Source of the DNA: JBBQZL01 sp038207745
GTDB lineage: Bacteria; Actinomycetota; Thermoleophilia; Solirubrobacterales; 70-9
Direction of reading: 5' to 3'
Assembly: GCA_038207745.1 (NCBI GenBank)
Contig: JBBQZL010000169.1
Location: forward strand, 1-5,839
Length of the DNA stretch: 5,839 bases
The first letter of the stretch is position 1. Every line of letters begins with the position of its first letter. A program made the position numbers and the translations under genes. Under the pieces are notes generated by a model that had not been told where the DNA came from, searched no databases, and saw nothing but the letters and a program-made list of their open reading frames with translations. This document shows, piece after piece, positions 1 through 5,367 of this stretch.

Positions 1-1017
1 AAAGGTGGAAGCGGACCAGACGCCCGCCTTCTCGATCAGCGGCGGAAGGGCGTCCTGGCCTGAGAAGAGCACCGCGTTGGCGCTCTCACCTGTGGCCTGT
101 GCGAACGCGATCGCCAGAAGGGAGACCATGAGTCCCGCCGCGGGGATGAGGAGGAACGGACGCTTTTCGACCAGGTGCACGATCTTCTTGGCAAGCAGCA
201 GCACAAGGAAGACACCGACCGCAACCACGACGGCCAGGAGGATTGTCCAGGCGAAGTCGCCCACCTCCGGGCGGGAGAAATCCGGAAGTGAAAGCGGGCC
301 AAGGGCCCAGTGGCTGCTGCTCAAACCTGTCATCGACCCCATCCCGCTGGAGACCAGGGAGCCGACACCGGCGGCCAAGAGGCCCGGGAGAAGCATCAAT
401 CGCAGCCGATCACCACCGATCCCGGCGGCTTCGATGAGGATCACCGCCGCGATCAGGGGGGACCCGAAGATGAACGAGACCGCGGCAAAGCTGCCCGCCG
501 CCGCAGCCACGGCCATCACCTGCGGCGGTGCATCCTTGGCTGTCAGGCGGATTGCCAGGACCCCAAGCCCGCTGCCGAGAGCAATCAGCGGCGCCTCGGG
601 CCCAAGCACCAAACCGAGGCCGAGTGTCGCAACGGCAGCCAGCATGATGCCCGGCAGCTCAGCGGGCTGCTGGAGACCACCGGTGACCAGACCGTAGGCG
701 GGTATGTGGCCGCCGTTTCCGGGAAGTTTCACGACCGCAAAAGCGACCGGCAATCCGGCAAGAGCGCAGATCGGAAGCGACCACCACAATGGTGCACCGC
801 TGCCGTAGCCGAGCTCTTTCGGGAGGTCAATGAAGAGGCCCTGCTGCATCGCATAGACGAGCTCCAGGAAGGCCCAGGCCGCGAGCGAGGTGACGATCCC
901 GATCACGGCAGCCATCAGCAGCAGGGCAACGAAGCGCTTGTTCAGCACCGTCTCGCTCAGACTGGGCGCGGGGCCGTCGGGGCCGGCCGCTCCGGCGCTG
1001 GCGGTTGCTTCGGCCAC
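1..1017 (-). CDS. ClC-family chloride channel / Cl-/H+ antiporter, N-terminal 339 residues (runs off left edge)
   Basis: A continuous hydrophobic reading frame runs from a GTG at 1017 to the left edge without a stop, so the C-terminus is missing. The start is set by a strong GGGAGGG ribosome-binding site at 1031-1025 (7-nt spacer) and an upstream in-frame stop. Residues 1-19 are an Ala/Pro/Gly-rich cytoplasmic tail. Several membrane helices follow, roughly at 30-55, 77-97 and 121-139, with more beyond. Family marks are PGNGGHIPAYG (99-109), at the place of the ClC GSGIP anion motif, and GPEAPLIALG (139-148), at the place of GREGP, where E141 corresponds to the gating glutamate. FGSPLIAAVILIE (184-196) matches the helix around the intracellular proton glutamate. 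ClC proteins are homodimeric inner-membrane anion transporters; whether this one is a channel or an exchanger cannot be told. It is probably co-transcribed with the DUF3089 gene ending 16 bp upstream. Confidence 0.92.
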   Translation of the reverse strand, partial: MAEATASAGAAGPDGPAPSLSETVLNKRFVALLLMAAVIGIVTSLAAWAFLELVYAMQQGLFIDLPKELGYGSGAPLWWSLPICALAGLPVAFAVVKLPGNGGHIPAYGLVTGGLQQPAELPGIMLAAVATLGLGLVLGPEAPLIALGSGLGVLAIRLTAKDAPPQVMAVAAAAGSFAAVSFIFGSPLIAAVILIEAAGIGGDRLRLMLLPGLLAAGVGSLVSSGMGSMTGLSSSHWALGPLSLPDFSRPEVGDFAWTILLAVVVAVGVFLVLLLAKKIVHLVEKRPFLLIPAAGLMVSLLAIAFAQATGESANAVLFSGQDALPPLIEKAGVWSASTF

Positions 1018-1033
1018 CAGAGAGCCCTCCCGG

Positions 1034-2425
1034 TCAGCCGTTCACGATGCGGCGGTACCGGGCGATCTGACGACGAAGCGCCTTGGTCTTGCGGGTCAGC
1101 GCCTTAGCCTGGCGGCATGCGATCGATGATCCGGTGGTTCCCTTCTGACGGCACTTTCTCCGGGCCTGCCGGAGCGACCTCTTGAGGACCTTGAGCCTCG
1201 CCTTGGCGTGAGCGAGATTCTTGGTCGCTGATGCCCTCTTCACATAGACCTTGGACTCGCTCTGCGTGATCCGGACCAGGTTGCCCATCGCGAGCGTCAT
1301 GTCGACGACGTGCAGGTTGGTCTCGCTCGGCGAGTAGACGATCCAGTGGGGCAGGGACCTTGTCTCGTCGGGCCTGACCGAGACGTTGAGCCAGTTGGCG
1401 TTGTCGCCGCTCTTGCATTCAGCCGTGTAGAGGTCCGGCCAACGCCACCAGGGGTGTGCGTCTTCGGGTGCATCGGGATCGGCGTAGGCGCCGATATTGG
1501 CCAGCGGCTCCAGGGTTCCGCCGTCTCCGGAGAGCTCGGCGGGATTCGTGCAGACGACCTCGTCGGTCGCAGGGTCGGGAAGCGGCGGAACATCGAGCGG
1601 CACGCCGCCGATGCGTCCAAACGCATCTCCCGGATCCGGCTGGGCGGTGTAGACAGACCAGGCGATCACGCAGCCGAGTTCGGTCTTGGATTCGCACTCG
1701 GGAACATGCTTGAATTGACCCCCAACGATCTTGCCCTTCGGAACCCAGATGTTTGCGCCGGGGAGGATCGCCGAGATGAGGCGCTTTCGTATCGACGGTC
1801 TACGGTCGATCTCATGGGTGATCAGCCTTCCGAGGTGGAATGAGCCCTGGGAGTGGCCGATCAGGATCACGCCCCTGCCCTTGTTGTAGTGGGCGAGGTA
1901 GTCCTTCCAGGTGCTGAGAAGATCCGCATAGGCGATGTCCATGAGACCCCTGACACGGGTGCTGTATTCGCCGTCGGTTTCGCTTCCGTGGCGGTCCAGT
2001 CCGTTGAGCGTCACCTGCGAGTAGACCGGAGCAAAGACCCGGCAGACCCGTGAGTACTGGCGTGCCTGAAGGATCGTGGTCCGCTTGACGAACTTGTCAA
2101 CCGTGTGATCGGCGATGTCGCCAGGCTCCTCGCTGACGGTTGGGTAGACGTAGAAGCAGTCGACTGGTGGGTTCGCCGGGCGCTTGTAATCGATCGTCTT
2201 GGTCTGACCTGTCGCCTCGACCGCGTCGACCCCCAGCGGACCGTCGCAGGGATTGACCGCCTGGCCCGGCCTGCAGACCCAATCGGTTGCCGCGGAGGCC
2301 CGCTCAGCCTGGGTGACCAGTCCGATCGCAAGCGCGCCGAGTATCAGCCCGAGCGCTATCAGGCATCGGTACATGCCTGTAGTCGCTCTTGGCCCCGCCA
2401 GTGAGTCCCCGCTCCCGATCCCCAT
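1034..2425 (-). CDS. Exported DUF3089 alpha/beta-hydrolase (lipase/esterase-like) with basic C-terminal tail
   Basis: The 463-residue product is probably exported. A hydrophobic stretch at about residues 22-37 is followed by an A-S-A/A-T cleavage site near residue 45. The mature part has FYVYPTVS (91-98), FAPVYSQVT (131-139) and the nucleophile elbow GHSQG (190-194, catalytic Ser192), the pattern of DUF3089 lysophospholipase-like proteins. A conserved-looking HVVDMTLAMGNLV segment closes the catalytic domain and may supply the acid or histidine. The last 72 residues (392-463) are a Lys/Arg-rich, mostly helical extension with Cys425 and Cys437. I chose ATG 2425 because TAGGA lies 9 nt upstream. 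ATG 2374 (17 residues shorter) gives a more compact signal peptide but has no good ribosome-binding site. The frame stays open upstream to 2890, but that part is antisense to the crotonase gene and is not credible. Substrate is unknown. The ClC gene follows after 16 bp. Confidence 0.85.
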   Translation of the reverse strand: MGIGSGDSLAGPRATTGMYRCLIALGLILGALAIGLVTQAERASAATDWVCRPGQAVNPCDGPLGVDAVEATGQTKTIDYKRPANPPVDCFYVYPTVSEEPGDIADHTVDKFVKRTTILQARQYSRVCRVFAPVYSQVTLNGLDRHGSETDGEYSTRVRGLMDIAYADLLSTWKDYLAHYNKGRGVILIGHSQGSFHLGRLITHEIDRRPSIRKRLISAILPGANIWVPKGKIVGGQFKHVPECESKTELGCVIAWSVYTAQPDPGDAFGRIGGVPLDVPPLPDPATDEVVCTNPAELSGDGGTLEPLANIGAYADPDAPEDAHPWWRWPDLYTAECKSGDNANWLNVSVRPDETRSLPHWIVYSPSETNLHVVDMTLAMGNLVRITQSESKVYVKRASATKNLAHAKARLKVLKRSLRQARRKCRQKGTTGSSIACRQAKALTRKTKALRRQIARYRRIVNG

Positions 2426-2431
2426 GGCGGT

Positions 2432-2459
2432 GGATCCTACCGGAGGCGGTCTAGGATCC
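2432..2459. repeat. Inverted repeat with TAGGATCC arms in the divergent gap
   Basis: GGATCCTA (2432-2439) and TAGGATCC (2452-2459) are perfect 8-bp inverted arms around a 12-bp spacer, centred in the 39 bp between the two divergent starts. Each arm places AGGA 8-9 nt before its own start codon, so each can be a ribosome-binding site. Each arm also reads TAGGAT, a TANNNT-type actinobacterial -10 box 7-8 nt from its start codon. It could equally be an operator for a dimeric repressor. The repeat is seen directly; its role is inference. Confidence 0.6.
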
Positions 2460-2464
2460 GTGTG

Positions 2465-3265
2465 ATGAGCGATCAACGCGTACGAGTTGAAGTGGCCGAC
2501 CACGTTGCGACGGTCAGCCTCAACAGACCGGACAAGCACAATGCGCTGGACGCGGCGATGTTCGAGGGGATTCTCGCCGCGGCAGCGGAAGTTGCCTCCA
2601 CTCCGGGGGTGCGGGCGGTGGTTCTCCGTGGCGAAGGGCCAAGCTTCTGTTCCGGGCTCGACATCGCCTCGTTGATGTCCGGGCCGGTCTCGATGGATGA
2701 CCTTCTGGCCAGACCAGACGGGCAGAGGGCCAACCTGGCGCAGCGCGTCTGCACCGACTGGATCGACCTTCCGGTGCCGGTGATCGCGGCCATCCACGGC
2801 AATTGTTTCGGAGGCGGGCTGCAGATCGCGCTTGGCGCAGACATCCGGATCGTCGCGCCCGACGCGAAGCTCAGCGTCATGGAGGTGCATTGGGGCCTGA
2901 TTCCCGACATGGGCATCACCTCGACCCTGCCGCGACTGGTCCGTGCGGATCTCGCCCGCGAGCTGACCTATACGGCCCGAAGGATCAGTGGAACAGAGGC
3001 AGCCCGGATGGGCCTCGCGACGCGGGTGGCCGAGGACCCTCTGGTGGCCGCGACCACCCTTGCCCGCGAGATTGCGGCACGCTCGCCGGACGCGGTTCGC
3101 GCTGCAAAGAAGCTCTACAACGAGGCCTGGAGCGCACCGGCCGCGGAGGCTCTCGCGCTCGAGACGGAACTCCAGCTGACGCTGATCGGCTCCGAGAACC
3201 AGATGGCAGCGGTGATGGCCGGTGTGTCGAAGTCCGCCGGCGAGTTCACCGACCCCGTTGTCTGA
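2465..3265 (+). CDS. Crotonase / enoyl-CoA hydratase-isomerase family protein
   Basis: The full-length 266-residue cytoplasmic enzyme of the crotonase superfamily is of usual family length. The N-terminus carries SLNRPDKHNAL (18-28). The oxyanion-hole loop FCSGLDI (61-67) and AIHGNCFGGGLQIALGADI (109-127) supply the two backbone amides that stabilise a CoA-thioester enolate. MEVHWGLIPDMG (139-150) holds Glu140, at the place of hydratase Glu164, and Asp148, at the place of an acidic residue used by dienoyl-CoA isomerases. Gln120 sits where classical hydratases have their other glutamate (Glu144), so a simple hydratase reaction is not assured. The overall wording resembles the PRK07509 crotonase group as I recall it. 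ATG 2465 has AGGA 8 nt upstream; the GTG directly before it (2462) is an alternative. The gene stands alone, divergent from the DUF3089 gene and convergent with the DUF2855 gene. Likely role is fatty-acid or other acyl-CoA metabolism; substrate unknown. Confidence 0.93.
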   Translation: MSDQRVRVEVADHVATVSLNRPDKHNALDAAMFEGILAAAAEVASTPGVRAVVLRGEGPSFCSGLDIASLMSGPVSMDDLLARPDGQRANLAQRVCTDWIDLPVPVIAAIHGNCFGGGLQIALGADIRIVAPDAKLSVMEVHWGLIPDMGITSTLPRLVRADLARELTYTARRISGTEAARMGLATRVAEDPLVAATTLAREIAARSPDAVRAAKKLYNEAWSAPAAEALALETELQLTLIGSENQMAAVMAGVSKSAGEFTDPVV

Positions 3266-4375
3266 TCAGGGGCTGAGGGACCATCCTTCGGCCGGGTCCG
3301 CCTGGCCTTCGAGGAACTCGAGGTAGACGGTCCTGATCGCGTCGGCTCCGCGGCCGGTGCTGATCCTCAGCCAGGCACCCGTGGACTCGATGAAGGCGTC
3401 CTGATCCAGGGAGACCCGTCTGCGCAGCTCGCTGCCGCCCCAATCGGCGGTGCGCAGCGCGACCCGTGACGGGGCAAAGAACAGGGTTGGCTCCGGCCCG
3501 GCGAGCGGGGCGCTGTCAGGCTCCGGAACAAGGCTGTCCCAGGCGGTGGCGCCGATCCTGACGCTGGCGACGAGAAGTTCATCGAAGTGGTTATGGATCC
3601 GCGAGAGCAGCTCGGCATTGCCCGCGAAATCCAGGTACGCGGTGGGCGTTTCCGGGTCAACATCCCCCAGCTCCTCGTAGCTGGCCACCTCGTCATACAT
3701 CCCGGTGCCGGTGACGAATTCCACGTTTCCACCAGAGGTCAGACCAACGATCTGGATCTGGTCTCCGTGGTCTCGCTTGAGAAGGAAGGCGAGACCCAGC
3801 GCCGTCTTGCTTGATGCGCTCGAGAGGATCACGCGCCGCGCCCCGAAGAAACTCTCCTCCGCGAGCCAATCCTCGAGCATGAATGAGGTCGTGAACAAGG
3901 GTGCGAACAGCGCGACGAACGGCTCGCGACTCGCCCTGTATCCGGGTTCGGCGGTGGCGATGCCGTAGCGGTTGTAGACGGCGGCAAGCTCGGAGCGGTG
4001 TGTGGCCGAGTCGACGAAACCGGTCTCGGTCACCTCGCCCGGCTCGACGACCAGATGCGAGGACATCGGCAGAAAGCCGAAGACGCGGGTTCCCACTTCC
4101 ACCGCGTCGCTCTCGGAGCGGGCCACCTCGGCGTATCCCCATGCCGGTACCCGCCCCCAGTCGTCGTCCGCGGGAAAGAACTTCCAATAGCCCATCAGCT
4201 CGCCCATCGCCCCGTAGGTGATGTTGTTCGCGGTTACCGAAAATGAATCGATCCGAAGCAGAGCCTGGCCGGGCGAGAGAGTGATCTCATCTTCGGGAGG
4301 CGACGGGAGCACGGCCGTCTCACGCAGATCGTCGCGCTTGACGACAAAGTCAAATGTCTCGGGGGTGCCGGTCAC
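3266..4375 (-). CDS. DUF2855 family protein (MDR-like oxidoreductase fold)
   Basis: The 369-residue soluble protein matches DUF2855, a family related to medium-chain dehydrogenase/reductase and quinone-oxidoreductase folds but without a settled reaction. Residues 35-65 (PGQALLRIDSFSVTANNITY and following) resemble the N-terminal catalytic-domain entry of such reductases. VPAWGYAEVARSES (76-89) and VGTRVFGFLP (94-103) continue that domain. FTTSFMLEDWLAEE (161-174), then VILSSASSKTALGLAFLL (182-199), sits where the nucleotide-binding Rossmann part begins, although the usual GxGxxG is replaced by a Ser/Ala-rich loop. YLDFAGN (247-253) fits a later strand of the same domain. The GTG start at 4375 is preceded by GAGAGG (4386-4381) with a 5-nt spacer. 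The gene ends head-on against the crotonase stop. It is monocistronic here, with its own candidate promoter. Cofactor and substrate are unknown. Confidence 0.88.
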   Translation of the reverse strand: MTGTPETFDFVVKRDDLRETAVLPSPPEDEITLSPGQALLRIDSFSVTANNITYGAMGELMGYWKFFPADDDWGRVPAWGYAEVARSESDAVEVGTRVFGFLPMSSHLVVEPGEVTETGFVDSATHRSELAAVYNRYGIATAEPGYRASREPFVALFAPLFTTSFMLEDWLAEESFFGARRVILSSASSKTALGLAFLLKRDHGDQIQIVGLTSGGNVEFVTGTGMYDEVASYEELGDVDPETPTAYLDFAGNAELLSRIHNHFDELLVASVRIGATAWDSLVPEPDSAPLAGPEPTLFFAPSRVALRTADWGGSELRRRVSLDQDAFIESTGAWLRISTGRGADAIRTVYLEFLEGQADPAEGWSLSP

Positions 4376-4395
4376 GATCGCCTCTCATTTGGGTT

Positions 4396-4427
4396 GGCCG
4401 CCAATCGATCGAACCGATTGATCGGCC
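4396..4427. repeat. Imperfect inverted repeat in the DUF2855 leader
   Basis: The left arm is GGCCG then CC then AATCG (4396-4407). The right arm is CGATT, then GAT, then CGGCC (4415-4427). The 5-bp inner and 5-bp outer blocks pair exactly, with a 2- versus 3-nt internal loop and a 7-nt centre. If the candidate promoter at 4439-4467 is right, the repeat lies just downstream of the transcription start, where a repressor site or leader hairpin would act. Confidence 0.5.
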
Positions 4428-4438
4428 GTTCGTAAACG

Positions 4439-4467
4439 ACTATCGCACGGTGACCAGGGTTGCGCAA
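4439..4467 (-). promoter_or_regulatory. Candidate sigma-70-type promoter for the DUF2855 gene
   Basis: Read on the minus strand, TTGCGC (4467-4462) and GATAGT (4444-4439) are separated by exactly 17 bp. The -10 matches four of six consensus bases and the -35 three of six. Transcription would start near 4432, about 57 nt before the GTG at 4375. This is inference from spacing and sequence only. Confidence 0.4.
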
Positions 4468-4495
4468 AGCCCGGGTTCTCCCTCCCTGCAGGCAC

Positions 4496-4522
4496 ACACC
4501 CTGGTGTTGGACACCCGGGGTG
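4496..4522. repeat. Two tandem palindromes 15 bp apart, candidate operators
   Basis: ACACC-CT-GGTGT (4496-4507) is a 12-bp palindrome. CACCC-G-GGGTG (4512-4522) is a second one. Aligned as direct repeats starting at 4496 and 4511, they share ACACCC, then GG, then a G near the end. They lie about 97-123 bp upstream of the RTX gene start in a divergent intergenic region, as expected for paired dimer-binding sites. No regulator gene is adjacent. Confidence 0.4.
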
Positions 4523-4535
4523 GCCGCGCAATAGC
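4507..4535 (+). promoter_or_regulatory. Weak candidate promoter for the RTX gene
   Basis: TTGGAC (4507-4512) and AATAGC (4530-4535) are 17 bp apart. The -35 is fair (four of six) and the -10 weak (three of six). If used, the tandem palindromes at 4496-4522 would overlap the -35 and spacer, and the leader would be roughly 75-80 nt. I offer this only as the best of several poor candidates in the 4376-4618 gap. Confidence 0.2.
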
Positions 4536-4618
4536 CCCTGGGTCTCTGGTTTCCGCGCCGGCTCTCGGTTTGAGTGATCGGCAGTTGGATCAGAACCCAC
4601 CATCGGAGGGATGCAGGG

Positions 4619-5047
4619 ATGAAGCTGAGAGGAAAGATGACATTCGTACTGGTGGGAGTGCTTGCACTCGCACTGTCAGCAGGAGTCGCGATGGCGGCCA
4701 CGATCAGCGGCGACGACGGGGACAACATCTTCACCGGAACGCCGACACGGGACAGGATCGATGCGATGGGCGGCGCCGAAAACGACACGATCACCGGCAA
4801 CGAGAAGGCAGATCCGATCCTCGGCGAGAGTGACAACGATCTGCTCGCCGGCGGATTGGGCATGGACCTGGTGCGCGGCGGTGAAGGCGACGACCGCGAG
4901 AACGGCGGAGCCGGTCCCGACCCCAGACGACATGCCGCTCTTTGCCGGCGACGACCCCCCGAAGCCCGGCGCGCCGGTGGCGGCCGTCCTTGGCGTCGGG
5001 TCGAGTGCCTACCGGATGGAAATGAATCCGGACTACGTCCAGGTTGA
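4619..5047 (+). CDS. Small exported RTX-type (hemolysin-like calcium-binding repeat) protein, repeat frame interrupted
   Basis: The start ATG 4619 has GGAGG (4605-4609) 9 nt upstream. Residues 1-26 are a clear signal peptide: MKLRGKM, a hydrophobic core, and cleavage around A-M-A. Residues 30-101 are degenerate RTX nonapeptide repeats with Gly/Asp-rich turns such as GDDGDNIF, GGAENDTI, GESDNDLL, GLGMDLV and GGEGDD. In this family such turns bind calcium in a beta-roll outside the cell. From about residue 102 (near 4922) the frame becomes arginine-rich and unlike RTX, and it stops at 5047. The genuine coding signal has by then moved to the +1 frame. The last 40 or so residues are therefore probably not natural. 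The gene may be truncated, frameshifted, or joined to a foreign 3' end. Function of such small RTX proteins is unknown. Confidence 0.65.
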   Translation: MKLRGKMTFVLVGVLALALSAGVAMAATISGDDGDNIFTGTPTRDRIDAMGGAENDTITGNEKADPILGESDNDLLAGGLGMDLVRGGEGDDRENGGAGPDPRRHAALCRRRPPEARRAGGGRPWRRVECLPDGNESGLRPG

Positions 5048-5246
5048 GGAGTCCGCCTTCGCCGCTCCTGGGCGATTGCGTGCCGGTCGAAAGAAGCTGG
5101 TCACCGATGTTTCGCGACGCACCGGCGAGACCCATCGCGAGGTCCACGCGCGGATCAATCGGAGAACAGGCGTCCAGAAGGTAAGCTCCGCGACACGCGA
5201 GCAACTCGAAAAGGGCAACTCATGGCTTGCCCGCGAGCTGCGCTGA
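4932..5246 (+). CDS. Small ORF or 3' fragment: basic module resembling an actinobacterial helicase C-terminus
   Basis: This reading frame (104 residues if begun at ATG 4932) overlaps the tail of the RTX frame by 116 bp. By hand count, about 32 of 38 codons between 4932 and 5045 end in G or C, against about 18 of 38 in the RTX frame, so this is the coding frame there. The N-terminal half is Pro/Gly-rich with a YRMEMNPDYVQVEESAF segment (35-51). The C-terminal half (about 55-104) is basic and helical: KKLVTDVSRRTGETHREVHA, a NRRTGVQKV turn, and ATREQLEKGNSWLARELR. From memory this resembles the C-terminal module of some actinobacterial SF2 (COG1061-type) helicases; I could not check. ATG 4932 lacks a ribosome-binding site; GTG 4881 is an alternative. 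It could be an independent gene, the true 3' half of the upstream gene after a one-base slip, or a remnant. Confidence 0.5.
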   Translation: MPLFAGDDPPKPGAPVAAVLGVGSSAYRMEMNPDYVQVEESAFAAPGRLRAGRKKLVTDVSRRTGETHREVHARINRRTGVQKVSSATREQLEKGNSWLARELR

Positions 5247-5367
5247 CCTTCTGGCTCCACCCGATCCCGAGGGTCTCTGCGTTGACGCATCAGTTGACCT
5301 CGCCGGGTTTGGCGGTTCTTGATGATGCGGCCACCCCCTCCTCCCCTCCTCCAGCCAGACCCCAATC
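5247..5367. other. Non-coding gap before the DEAD-box gene, with a weak candidate promoter
   Basis: This 121-bp stretch has no supported gene. GTTGAC occurs twice 12 bp apart (5281-5286 and 5293-5298). The second copy gives a TTGACC -35-like box (5294-5299), followed by TTGATG (5319-5324) at a long 19-bp spacing. The last 40 bases are nearly pure pyrimidine on the plus strand. CGCC (5301-5304) and GGCG (5311-5314) could form a four-pair hairpin, too short to call a terminator. Confidence 0.4.

Noticed and set aside
310..1107. Long plus-strand open frame (265 codons)
   Set aside because: It lies antisense to the ClC gene, has a Gln/Arg/His-rich low-quality composition and no family features; it is a GC-rich shadow frame.
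1310..1843. Plus-strand open frame of 177 codons
   Set aside because: Antisense to the DUF3089 gene, no recognisable domain, composition typical of a shadow frame.
2426..2890. 155-codon upstream extension of the DUF3089 frame
   Set aside because: It is entirely antisense to the well-supported crotonase gene and would bury the signal peptide; the start at 2425 (or 2374) is far more plausible.
4372..4863. Minus-strand open frame of 163 codons across the divergent gap and RTX start
   Set aside because: Would be antisense to a clear signal peptide and RTX repeats, and it overlaps the DUF2855 start; no domain seen.
4726..4912. 27-nt periodicity as a DNA-level tandem repeat or CRISPR-like array
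   Set aside because: The periodicity comes from RTX nonapeptides in the protein; the DNA copies are too divergent to be a repeat array.
5301..5320. CGCC/GGCG hairpin followed by GTTCTT as a rho-independent terminator
   Set aside because: Only four base pairs and no real T-run; too weak to call.
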